Positions 42,120-51,790 of a stretch of 64,000 nucleotides of DNA are shown piece by piece. The stretch's first letter is position 1. Each line of letters opens with the position of its first letter. This DNA comes from Valencia hispanica. Lineage: Eukaryota; Chordata; Actinopteri; Cyprinodontiformes; Valenciidae. Location: positions 2,645,501 through 2,709,500 of the forward strand of contig OY747717.1 in NCBI GenBank assembly GCA_963556495.2, written 5' to 3'. The position numbers were made by a program, and so were the translations under genes. The notes below the pieces were generated by a model. It was not told the DNA's origin and did no database searches. It saw nothing but the letters and a program-made list of their open reading frames with translations.

Positions 42120-43300
42120 CTTTTGTGTAATTAAATTCAGTCAAATTTTTTTATATAAGCACATAAAAATAGTCAATCAAAGTACAGAAGGTAAAAAAAA
42201 AAGAATAAAAAAGAAAACTAATTAGTCAAGAAAGCAGTGAATATAAAAGGATAGTCAAAAGCACAGTGATACTTGGCATTGTGACGCCACAAATAATAGA
42301 CAAATCCCTAGGGAGGAAAAAAGCTAAATGAGTCAAGACATAATAAAAGCTAAAGTAAAAAAGTAGGTTTTTAAACGAGTTTTAAGAGCAATTAAAGGAG
42401 CAGACTGTTTGACAGAAATGGGGAGCACATTCCAGAGTTTAGGGAGATATATTGAAAACTCCCCAGGGGATTTAGAGCAAACTTTCAGGACACTCGGGAG
42501 AAGGTGGTCAGCTGGCCAACAAATACAGGACAGCCGGGCCGTTTAGTTAAAAAAAGGATGAATTCTGAACCGGACAGGCAATCAATGCGATCAACTCAAA
42601 ACAGGCGTGATATGCTGCCTTCTAGCGGCACCAGTCCAGGAGCTAGCAGCCGCATTTTGGACCAACTATTAATGCCGATTAGCGAAGAATTAGAACGGTT
42701 TAATCAGGACGTAATATAGACATGAATAACGCATTCCTAGTGGTTTTTACTCAAAATAGGTTTCAATTTGGAAATTCATCTCAGGTGGGGGGAAAAAATG
42801 ACCCAAGAGTCCGTTTTAAGTGCCGAGTCGAACTTAATTCCAAGATTAGCGACGGTGTGGCAAAGATGTAAAGGCGTAGAGCAGGGGTGGGGAACCCTGG
42901 TCCTCGAGGGCCGCATTCCTCTAACTTTTCCATGCAACCCTGCTTCAACACACCTGACTCAAATCAAATGGATCCAACAGCCAATGAAGTTCTGCACAAT
43001 TACTAGTTAATTTGAATCAGGTGTCTTGACGCAGGGAAAGATGGAAACCTTGCAGGATGAGGGCCAAGGTTCCCCACCCCTGGCGTAGAGCACAGATCTA
43101 ACGGGGGAGACGTCACCTTTTCCTTCTGGGGACGAAAAGAACGGCCCCAGTTTATGAGTCATTTAAGTGTAGAAAATTTGCGGTCAACCACTCTGTGACA
43201 TCTTTAAAGCGGTTGAGAAGCGGGCGAAGGGACGCCTGAGGCACGTAGATCTGGCAATCATCAGCATAAAGATGGTTCCTAAAATTTGGGTCAGGGGGAG
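42120..43300 (-). mobile_element. Old LINE fragment with YADD box
   Basis: No long frame survives, but the minus strand near 43275-43180 reads 'LYADDCQIYVPQASLRPLLN' and 'RFKDVTEWLTANFLHLN', a reverse transcriptase motif C and following helix. Downstream, broken text such as 'GLVPLEGSISRLF' and 'SRLNRSNSSLIG' fits the thumb region. It is more decayed than the other LINEs, is interrupted by a MITE at 42882-43082, and ends where the big inverted repeat begins (43306). Confidence 0.55.
42882..43082. mobile_element. hAT-like MITE, 201 bp, perfect 8-bp TSD
   Basis: The ends 'caggggtggggaaccctggt' and its inverted counterpart 'ccaaggttccccacccctg' form near-palindromic TIRs. They are flanked by identical 8-bp 'gcgtagag' at 42874-42881 and 43083-43090. 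TIR type and 8-bp duplication are as expected for hAT. It lies inside the decayed LINE at 42.1-43.3 kb. Confidence 0.85.
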
Positions 43301-43825
43301 AATATCATAGACTGTATAATGACTGGACGGAGCCTCGGTGACATCACCCATAGGTTTCTGAAGAGCAAAAATGAAGCCAAATGGGCGGTTCCCACCGCCG
43401 CCATCTTGTCTGCGTCACGCGTCTCGTCACTCCCAGAAAATACAAACATGGGCAAAGAGGTGGAGCTGAGAGCGGCGCTGTGAGGGCGGGTGGGGGTGTG
43501 TGTGTTGGGGGGGGGGGGGGTGATTGACGATTGACACTCTGAGCCGATGTACCCAGGAGCTAGTCCTGAAGCTAACGGAGGTTAGCGGGCGCCTTTAGCC
43601 TAAAAGCCGAGGTAGAGCAACTCTGCTTCCCTCTTCCATCCAGGCTGTAAATACAATATTAAATCGGTAAGTTAATATTTAAATTGAAATAATTTATTTA
43701 AATGAAATTATCATTAACTTAATGCAAGTTTTCAATAATATTCTTAACTTAGTTATTAATTTTAGCTGTAAATTTAGCTGTAAATTAATTTTAGCTGTAA
43801 ATTTTTCCCTTTTTGACAATTTGTT

Positions 43826-45298
43826 ATGATGCGTAACCATGGCAACAATGTGGTTTACAGCCGGGAGCTGCTGATTAACATCGCAGCTGAAATAATACCT
43901 CAACTGAAGCCACAAATCTCTGATGAGTTGATAAGGAGGAGACGTGGATGCAGAGCAGAAGCGAAAAGGAGACAGAGAAAGAGGAAGTTCAAGCCATCTC
44001 TTCCATCGATCATAATGGGCAACGTAAGATCACTGGCTAACAAGATGGATGAACTCCAAGCCCTTACAAGGACTCAGCCAGAGTACTGTGAATGCAGTGT
44101 TATGTGTTTTACTGAGACGTGGCTGCTGGATCACATCCCCGACTCCAACGTCTGTCTGCCAGGCTTCCTGACTGTAAGACCAGACAGAGATCTGAAGACG
44201 ACCAGAAAAAGAAAAGGAGGTGGAGTAGCAGTGCTTGTCAACAACAGATGGTGTCATCCAGGACATGTTACTGTGAAGTGTCGTCTCTGCAGCCCAGATG
44301 TCGAACTCTTGGCAGTGAGTTTTCGTCCATATTATTTACCAAGAGAGTTCACCAGTGTAATTTTGGCAGTTGTTTACATTCCACCTTCATTTGTTGCTGA
44401 CACTTCATGTGATGTCATCAGTTCCGTTGTTGCTAAGCTACAGACACAGCACCCTAATGCATTTGTGGCAATATCTAGTGATTTTAATCATGCCTCGCTC
44501 TCTACTACACTTCCAACATTTTAACAGTTTGTCAGCTGTTCCACAAGAGAAAACAGGACATTGGATTTGTTTTATACAAATGTAAAGGATGCATACATGT
44601 CCAAACCAAGACCTCCTCTGGGAAAATCAGATCACAATCTTGTTTTTCTCTGTTCAGAATATAAACCACTTGTTCAGAGGCAACCTGTGACAAAACGAAC
44701 TGTGAGAAAATGGTCACAGGAAGCTGAAGAAGCCCTGCAGGGTTGTTTTGCAACCACAGACTGGATGACTCTTTGCCAAGCACATGGAGAGGACATCAAT
44801 GCCATGACTGAGTGTGTGACTGACTATATAAACTTCTGTGTGGACAACATCATCCCCACCAGAACCGTGAGATGGTTCCCTAATAACAAACCCTGGATCA
44901 CCAGTGACCTGAAGGAACTGCTAAACAAGAAAAAAAGAGCCTTCAGGGAGGGAGACAGGGAATTACTGAGGAGTATACAGAAGCAACTTAAGGTCAAGAT
45001 CGTAGACAGCAAAGAGGCATACAGGAAGAAGCTGGAGAACAAACTACAGAGGAACAATATCAGAGATGTCTGGTCAGGAATGAGAAAGATCACAGGTTTT
45101 AAGGACAGGAAGGATTGGATAGATGGAAGTCTGGACAGAACCAATGAACTGAACACATTCTTCAACAGGTTCAGTTCAGGAACTAGCTCAGCATCCTCCT
45201 CTCCTGTTCCCAGCCAAACAGACATCCCACTCTCCTCTGATCAACAGCTGTTACACCTCGGATGTTTTATCCTTCACCTCAGCCATGGACTCTTCTAG
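43826..45298 (+). pseudogene. Rex1-like AP endonuclease and linker (copy E)
   Basis: The frame begins 'MMRNHGNNVVYSRELLINIA' and shows 'MCFTETWLLDHIPDSNVCLP', 'KRKGGGVAVLVNNRW' and 'VAISSDFNHASLS' (Ser in place of the usual Gly of GDFN). It then meets a TAA at 44522-44524 where copy B has CAA. The same frame resumes with 'QFVSCSTRENRTLDLF' and 'PLGKSDHNLVFLCSEY' (SDH box), and then the linker 'NKKKRAFREGDRELLRSIQK'. One nonsense codon therefore interrupts an otherwise open region of about 490 codons. Confidence 0.88.
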
Positions 45299-46569
45299 TT
45301 CCACAAGTTTGACTTCAACCAAATCAGGAAATGCTGCTACCCCCTTTGCCTCCCCCTCCCACTTGTCTGTCTCCAAAAGTCAGGTGAAGAGGCAGCTGGA
45401 GAAACTGAACCGGAACAAGGCTGCAGGTCCAGATGGTGTCAGCCCCAGAGTCCTGAAGGCCTGTGCAGAGCAGCTCTGTGGGATTCTGCAGCACATTTTC
45501 AACCTTAGCCTAACTCAGGAGAAGGTTCCAGTGTTGTGGAAGACATCCTGCCTTGTTCCAGTACCCAAAAGAACTCACCCATCAGTCATCAATGACTATA
45601 ACCCTGTTGCCCTGACATCCCACATCATGAAGGTCCTGGAGAGACTCCTGTTGGCACCCCTGAGTAAGCAAACAAGAACGTATCAGGACCCACTGCAGTT
45701 TGCTTATCGCTGTGGAGTTGGAGTTGAAGATGCCATCATCCACCTGCTTCAACCAACCCACTGTCATCTGGACAAATCAGGCAGCACTGTGAGGATCATG
45801 TTCTTTGATTTCTCCAGTGCATTTAACACAATTCAGCCTGATTTGCTTTGTCAGAAACTCCTGAAGACACAGGTGGAGCCCTCAACAATCGCCTGGATCA
45901 ATGACTACCTGACAAACAGACCACAGTTTGTGAGACTGAAGAATTGTGGGTCAAACCAGGTGGTCAGCAGCACAGGAGCACCACAGGGGACCGTACTCTC
46001 ACCATTCCTCTTCACTCTGTACACCTCAGACTTCCAGTACAAATCAGAGACCTGTCATCTGCAGAAATACTCAGATGACTCTGCAATTGTCGGGTGAATC
46101 AGAAATGGACAAGAAGCTGAATACAGAGAGCTGGTGGACCGCTTTGTGACATGGTGTGGAAACAATCGTCTCACCTTGAATGTGAACAAAACAAAGGAGA
46201 TGATTGTGGATTTCAGAAGAAATGGATAAGTCAAACACTGTTTCCATCATGGGATAAGAAGTGGAGGTGGTTGAGGAGTATAAATACCTCGGAGTTCACC
46301 TTGACAACAGACTGGACTGGAGACTGAACAGTGAAGCCGTCTACAAGAAGGGACAGAGCAGACTGTACTTCTTGAGGAAGCTTAGGTCCTTCAAGGTTTG
46401 CAGCAAGATGCTGGAGATCTTCTACAAGTCTGTTGTGGAGAGTGTAATCTCTTCAGCCGTCATCTGTTGGGGTAGCACCATCAGAGCCAGGGACTTAAAA
46501 AGGCTCAACAACCTGATAAAGAAGGTTCTGGTTCTGTTCTTGGGACGACTGTGGAACATCTGGAGATGA
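45285..46569 (+). pseudogene. Rex1-like reverse transcriptase (copy E)
   Basis: The frame encodes 'LNRNKAAGPDGVSPRVLKAC', 'FFDFSSAFNTIQ', 'GAPQGTVLSPFLFTLYTSDF' and 'LQKYSDDSAIVG', then a TGA at 46095-46097. It continues, after a 2-base loss near 46225, as 'VEEYKYLGVHLDNRLDWRLN' (46261-46569) with a stop at the end of the 102-codon frame. Motif C is SDD as in copy B. The TGA is shared with copy D. Confidence 0.88.
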
Positions 46570-47130
46570 TGATGCAAAGAAGGATTCTTAACAAAATCAA
46601 AAAAATTATGGACAACCCTGAGCATCCTCTTCATGAGACAGTCATACAACAACAGAGCGTCTTCAGTCGGAGGCTTCTTTAGTTTCGCTGCAACACAGAC
46701 CGCTACAGGAAATCCTTCCTGCCCACAGCCATCATCATCTACAACAACTCCTTAAAGAATTAATTATATGAGCTACACCAGCACTTAATTTCCCTCTGGG
46801 ATCAATAAAGTATTTTTGAATTGAATTGAATAGTGTGAGATCTATTTAGTCTATGCATGCAATACATGATCAAGCTAAGTTAGCTAGGATAGTTCACATA
46901 TTTATATTAATATTTGTTTGTATTTTCCCTAATTATTAGTGATTGTACTACCATATAGGATCTCCCAGTTAAAAAACTGTTCCCACAGCTATTTTAGATT
47001 AGCAACAGCTAATATGATAAATACTATCCTATAGTCAATTCTGCAATGTATGAATTTTACTAATCATTTATTGAGGTCTGGGAAGGGATAAGTTGCACTT
47101 TTAGTAAGACACTTGTGTTTCTTTTTATAG

Positions 47131-47380
47131 ATTTTGTTTACCAGGTAACAATGGCTGCATGCCTGTCCTCCACAACAGCCAAGAAAAGCAGAAAATGTAA
47201 GTACCTGTCTCCATCACTTCATGTACAATTTTAATAGTATTATACTTTCAACCGATAAGCCACACATGTGCGACTGCCATTCATTATGCTAGTTTTTTTC
47301 TCCATAGCCATTTGGATCATTGGACACAGCTACGTCGACATAGTGAGCTGAAGAAACCATCGGAGGAAACCTCGGCCTCC
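47131..47380 (+). pseudogene. SGNH-hydrolase-like gene, first coding exons (left arm)
   Basis: Exon 2 (47131-47196) follows 'ctttttatag' and carries an ATG at 47151: 'MAACLSSTTAKKSRK' plus one base. A 111-bp intron (gtaagt...ccatag) follows. Exon 3 starts at 47308, and the split codon gives Ser, then 'IWIIGHSYV'. GHSYV corresponds to block I of SGNH hydrolases (GDS/GHS with the nucleophile Ser). Six codons later the frame meets a stop (about 47344) and the rest of the domain is deleted. Fish Ngaro-type retroelements are known to carry SGNH-hydrolase genes, but no tyrosine recombinase or RT of that type is visible here. Confidence 0.6.
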
Positions 47381-47429
47381 CAGACGTCCGTATCTCCTGG
47401 TTTGGCTGAGGTGGAAAGGCCTTCTACCT

Positions 47430-47847
47430 CCGCCCCCCAACTCCCTGTGAGGAAGAGAATGTTTTTTTCCTTACAGATCATATCAATCACCTAAAACTAC
47501 AGGAAGATCATAAGGAGAAGTACTTAACATTATATGTGCATCATCTTTAATGCCACTTCTTTCATATCGTTAGGTGCTGTCCGTTTTTTGTTTTTGATTA
47601 AATTAACAACAAATGAATGAAGTTTGTTTTTCTTTCACACAGAGATTGTTTCCATTTCAGGAAAACAAATCAGTTTTGTAGCCGCATAAGAAGTATGATT
47701 TGGCTTTGTAATATTGCAGAGACCAAGGTTTATTTTAATATTGAGATGTTGAAGGAATTTATCAAATTCAAAAATGCAGTTGGCTGATTAATTACTTTGT
47801 TTTATTTTTTCCCTTGTTATATACTGTTGAAAGAATTTTCAGTCATT
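47430..47847. other. Central segment of the inverted-repeat element, left side
   Basis: This sequence is not matched in the right arm. It contains 'cttacag' at 47473-47479 and 'tttcacacag' at 47633-47642 that could be splice acceptors, and a short open stretch 'QLPVRKRM' just before. No domain is recognised. Confidence 0.35.
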
Positions 47848-48269
47848 ATGCAGAATAATCCCCTCCCTGGGCTGCCACCTTATCGTGGTGGAGGGGTTTG
47901 AGTGTCCCAATGATCCTAGGAGCTATGTTGTCGGGGGCTTTTGCTCCTGGTAGGGTCACCCATGGCAATTTGGTTCTAGGTGAGGGATCAGACAAAGTGC
48001 AGCCCAAAAGACCCCTATGATGAAAACGACAGATGGACTCTGTTCCCTCGCCCGGACGCGGGTCACCGGGGCCCCCCTCTGGAGCCAGGCCTGGAGGTGG
48101 GGCACGTTGGCGAGCGCCTGGTGGCCGGGCCTTTACCCATGGGGCCCGGTCGGGCTTAGCCCGAAGAGGTAACATGGGCCCCCCTTCCCATGAGCTCACC
48201 ACCTGTGGGAGGGGCCATAGGGGTCGGGTGCTGTGCAGGATGGGCGGCGGCCAAAGGCGGGGACCTTGG

Positions 48270-49690
48270 CGGTCCGATCCTCAGCTGCAGAAGCTGGCTC
48301 TCGGGACGTGGAACGTCACCTCTCTGGTGGGGAAGGAGCCGGAGCTGGTGTGCGAGGTTGAGAGGTTCCGACTGGACATCGTCGGACTCACCTCGGCGCA
48401 CGGCTCTGGCTCTGGAACCCGTATCCTCGAGAGGGGTTGGACTCTCTTCCACTCTGGGGTTGCCCCCGCTGAAAGGCGCCGAGCTGGGGTGGGCATACTT
48501 GTTGCCCCCCATCTCGGCGCCTGTACGTTGGGGTTTACCCCGGTGAACGAGAGGGTAGCCTCCCTCCGCCTTCGGGTGGGGGGACGGGTCCTGACTGTTG
48601 TTTGTGCTTACGCGCCAAACAGCAGACTAGATTACCCACCCTTCTTGGAGTCTTTGGAGGGGGTGCTGGAGAGTGCTCCTCCTGGGGACTCCCTTGTTCT
48701 GCTTGGGGACTTCAACGCTCACGTGGGCAATGACAGTGAGACCTGGAGGGGTGTGGTTGGGCGGAATGGCCCCCCCGATCTAAGCCCGAGTGGTGTCTTG
48801 TTATTGGACTTCTGTGCTCGTCATGGATTGTCCATAACAAACACCATGTTCAAGCATAAAGGTCCATATGTGCACTTGGCACCAGGACACCTTAGGCCGC
48901 AGCTCAATGATCGACTTGGTTGTCGTCTCATCTGATCTGCGGCCGCATGTTTTGGACACTCGGGTGAGGAGAGGGGGAGAGCTGTCCACTGACCACTACC
49001 TGGTGGTGAGTCGGCTCCGATGGTGGGGGAGGACGCCGGACAGACCTGGAAGGCCCAAACGTGTTGTGAGGGTCTGCTGGGAACGTCTGGCAGAGTCTCC
49101 TGTCAGAAGAAGCTTTAACTCACACCTCCAGCAGAACTTTGAACACGTCCCGGGGGAGGCGGGGGACATCGAGTCCGAGTGGACCATGTTCCGCGCCTCC
49201 ATTGCCGAGGCGGCTGACCGAAGCTGTGGCCGCAAGGTGGTCGGTGCCTGTCGCGGCGGCAACCCCCGAACCCGCTGGTGGACACAGGCGGTAAGGGATG
49301 CTGTCAGGCTGAAGAAGGAGTCCTACCGGGTCTTTTTGGCTTGTGGGACCCCTGAAGCAGCTGATAGGTACCGACAGGCCAAGTGGGATGCGGCTCGGAT
49401 GGTTGCTGAGGCAAAAACTCGGGTGTGGGAGGAGTTTGGAGAGACCATGGAAAACGACTTCCGTACGGCTTCGAAGCGATTCTGGTCCACCATCCGGCGT
49501 CTCAGGGGGGGAAAGCGGTCTGCCACCAACACTGTTTACAGTGGGGATGGTGTGCTGCTGACCTCGACGCGGGACGTTGTGGGTCGGTGGATGGAATACT
49601 TCGAAGACCTCCTCAATCCCACCAGCACGCCTTCCAATCTGGAAGCAGGGTTTGGGGACTCGGGGTCGGGCTCTCCAATCTCTGGTGCTG
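48270..49690 (+). pseudogene. Rex3-like AP endonuclease and linker
   Basis: The frame starting within 48033-48935 encodes '[19 protein letters not shown]', '[20 protein letters not shown]', '[14 protein letters not shown]', '[20 protein letters not shown]' and '[18 protein letters not shown]' (GDFN box intact). Near 48861 two bases appear to be lost. The continuation is in another frame (48868-49794): '[20 protein letters not shown]', 'LSTDHYLVVSRLRW' (final TDH box), and the linker 'WTQAVRDAVRLKKESYRVFL'. Homology then jumps at about 49685, with the segment before the RT palm missing. Confidence 0.85.
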
Positions 49691-51091
49691 GATGTTGTGG
49701 GGCTGTGTTGGTTAACGCGGCTCTGCAATATTGCGTGGACATCGGGGGCAGTTCTCTTGGATTGGCAGACCGGGGTGGTGGTCCCCCTGTTTAAAAAGGG
49801 GGACCACAGAGTGTGTTCCAACTACAGGGGGATCACACTTCTGAGCCTCCCTGGTAAGGTCTATTCAGGGGTTCTGGAGAGGAGGGTCCGACGGATAGTC
49901 GAACCTCGGATCCAGGAGGAACAATGCGGTTTTCGTCCTGGCCGTGGAACACTGGACCAGCTCTACACCCTCAGCAGGGTCCTGGAGGGTGCGTGGGAGT
50001 TCGCCCAACCGGTCTACATGTGTTTTGTGGACTTGGAGAAGGCGTTCGACCGTGTCCCTCGGGGGGCCCTGTGGGGGGTGCTCCGGGAGTATGGGGTACC
50101 GGGCCCCTTGATACGGGCTGTTAGGTCCCTGTACGACCGGTGCCAGAGTTTGGTTTGCATTGCCGGCAGTAAGTCGGGCTTGTTTCCAGTGAGAGTTGGA
50201 CTCCGCCAAGGTTGCCCTTTGTCACCGATCCTGTTCCTAACTTTTATGGACAGGATCTCTAGGCGCAGCCAAGGCGTTGAGGGGATCCGTTTTGGTGGCC
50301 TCAGGATCGGGTCTCTGCTTTTTGCAGATGATGTGGTCCTGTTGGCTTCATCGGAGCGTGATCTACAGCTTTCGCTGGAGCTGTTCGCAGCCGAGTGAGA
50401 AGCGGCTGGGATGAGAATCAGCACCTCCAAATCCGAGGCCATGGTCTTGAGCCGGAAAAGGGTTGGGGATGGGGTCCTTCCCCAAGTGGAGGAGTTTAAG
50501 TATCTGGGGGTCTTGTTCACGAATGAGGGAAAAATGGAGCGGGAGATCGATAGACGGATTGGTGGGGCATCTGCAGTTATGCGGGCGCTTTACCGGTCTG
50601 TCGTGGTGAAGAGAGAGCTGAGCCAAAAGGCGAAGCTCTCGATTTACCGGTCGATCTACGTTCCTACCCTCATCTATGGTCACGAACTCTGGGTGGTGAC
50701 CGAAAGAACGAGATCACGGATACAAGCGGCTGAAATGAGTTTCCTCCGCAGAGTGTCTGGGCTCTCCCTTAGAGATAGGGTGAGAAGCTCAGTCATCCGG
50801 AGGGGGCTCAGAGTAGAGCCGCTGCTTCTCCACATCGAGAGGAGTCAGTTGAGGTGGCTCGGGCATCTGGTCAGGATGCCTCCTGGACGCCTCCCTGGTG
50901 AGGTGTTTCAGGCACGTCTCACCGGGAGGAGGCCCAGGGGAAGGCCCAGGACACGCTGGAGGGACTATGTTTCTCGGCTGGCCTGGGAGCGCCTTGGGGT
51001 TCCTCCCGAGGAGCTGGAACAAGTGGCTGGGGAGAGGGAAGTCTGGGTCTCTTTGCTTAGGCTGCTGCCCCCGCGACCCGACCCCGGATAA
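49690..51091 (+). pseudogene. Rex3-like reverse transcriptase
   Basis: The frame 49577-50398 encodes 'VVGLCWLTRLCNIAWTSG', 'GVVVPLFKKGDHRVCSNYRG', 'EEQCGFRPGRGTLDQLYTL', 'YMCFVDLEKAFDRVPR' (motif A), 'VGLRQGCPLSPILF' (motif B) and 'GSLLFADDVVLLASSERDLQ' (motif C, FADD). It stops at TGA 50396-50398 where a Cys codon is expected ('FAAE-stop-EAAGM'). It then continues in 50411-51091 with 'STSKSEAMVLSRKRVG', 'QVEEFKYLGVLFTNEG' and the C-terminal 'LRWLGHLVRMPPGRLPGEVF', ending close to the 3' tail. Catalytic residues are intact, but the copy cannot make the full protein. Confidence 0.9.
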
Positions 51092-51128
51092 GCGGAAGAA
51101 AATGGATGGATGGATGGATGCAGAATAA

Positions 51129-51339
51129 AACATTTATTTTTTTAAACACAAGATTCTATAAAAGAAAGGGACACAGATAAAAAACAAGAGGGGCCAAAAA
51201 GCAAAAGAGACTTATGTACAGTAAAATGGGGTTGGGGGGGGGGGGCAGAGTTGTCAATAGTGTTATGGCAACAGATGTAATTGTTGAAATAAAAAAACTA
51301 CACCAAAAACACATTAGACATAACAATCAGGATTATTTT
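51129..51339. other. Central segment of the inverted-repeat element, right side
   Basis: An A-rich stretch with a poly-G at about 51234-51246. No frame or domain is recognised. Confidence 0.35.
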
Positions 51340-51790
51340 TATACTTTTTGCTTTAACATCAATTGTCCAAAAGGACTGTCATGTCTAATGTGAGGATGCA
51401 TAAAGATGGCAGCATTTCAACTAGGAATAAAATAAGCCATAACACTGTTGACAAACCTGCTGGCCTTTTCTATTGTTGCTGGGTTTACACCTGCCCTCTA
51501 TCGACGCCTTTGGGTGATGGAGGAGAAGATGATGGACATCTGAAGGTGGAGAAGGTTAAGCTGGTGCAGGTCCTCCATCATGTTCACTAACTGGACACTG
51601 CTGACCGCCTCCATGTCATTTCCGCCACAGCTGATGAGGAGGACATCTAGAGCTGCTCTTCCTCCTTTCCACCTCAGCCTCCAGCCAAACCAGGAGATCC
51701 GGACGTCTGGGAGGCCGAGGTTTCCTCCGATGGTTTCTTCAGCTCTCTCAGAACTATGTCAGACATAGCCGTCTCCAATGATCCAAATGG
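51340..51790 (-). pseudogene. SGNH-hydrolase-like gene, main domain (right arm)
   Basis: On the minus strand, exon 3 begins at 51790 after 'ctccatag' with 'IWIIGDGYV' (block I; the Ser of GHS/GDS is Gly here), then TGA. The same frame continues 'ERAEETIGGNLGLPDVRISW', 'FGWRLRWKGGRAALD', 'VLLISCGGNDMEAVSSVQLV' (block III, GGND), 'MEDLHQLNLLHLQMSIIFSS', and after a stop 'RAGVNPATIEKASRFVNSVM', then 'HPHIRHDSP', close to the last block. The order and spacing fit an SGNH/GDSL hydrolase of the type seen in fish mobile elements. At least three stops make it dead. Its left-arm counterpart is at 47131-47380. Confidence 0.6.

Larger units (their letters stand above)
43761..46831 (+). mobile_element. 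Rex1-like LINE copy E, nearly full length
   Basis: This 3.07-kb element lies inside intron 1 of the left arm. Its 5' edge has a three-fold 'tttagctgtaaat' repeat (43761-43805), then the endonuclease, reverse transcriptase, and 3' end 'atcaataaagtatttttg' with TTGAA-type tail. The right arm retains the uninterrupted sequence ('agttattaatagtgtatgag' reversed at 52240-52270), so the insertion site is known to within 1-2 bases. Any target duplication is 3 bp or less. Confidence 0.9.
43306..47429 (+). mobile_element. Left arm of a large inverted repeat (SGNH-bearing element)
   Basis: The arm starts 'catagactgtataatgac' and, apart from the inserted Rex1 copy E (43761-46831), matches the reverse complement of 51665-52628 for about 1 kb. 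In order it holds a terminal GC-rich block, a probable untranslated exon 1 ending 'aaatcg' at 43666 before 'gtaagt', intron 1, exon 2 (47131-47196), a 111-bp intron and exon 3 from 47308. A poly-G tract at about 43507-43520 is an expansion not present in the right arm. No transposase is recognised, so the mechanism of movement is unknown. Confidence 0.7.
47859..51117 (+). mobile_element. Rex3-like (RTE-clade) LINE, nearly full length
   Basis: The element starts 'tcccctccctgggctgcc' and ends 'ggataagcggaagaaaatgg' followed by GGAT repeats, the tetranucleotide tail known for fish Rex3-type RTE LINEs. It is flanked by an identical 11-bp 'atgcagaataa' at 47848-47858 and 51118-51128. It is GC-rich compared with its surroundings. 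The coding part is broken by a frameshift near 48861, an internal deletion near 49685 and a TGA at 50396-50398. Confidence 0.9.

Noticed and set aside
48156..50683. Long minus-strand frames under the Rex3-like LINE
   Set aside because: They are shadows of a GC-rich coding strand. The plus strand carries all the endonuclease and reverse transcriptase motifs.
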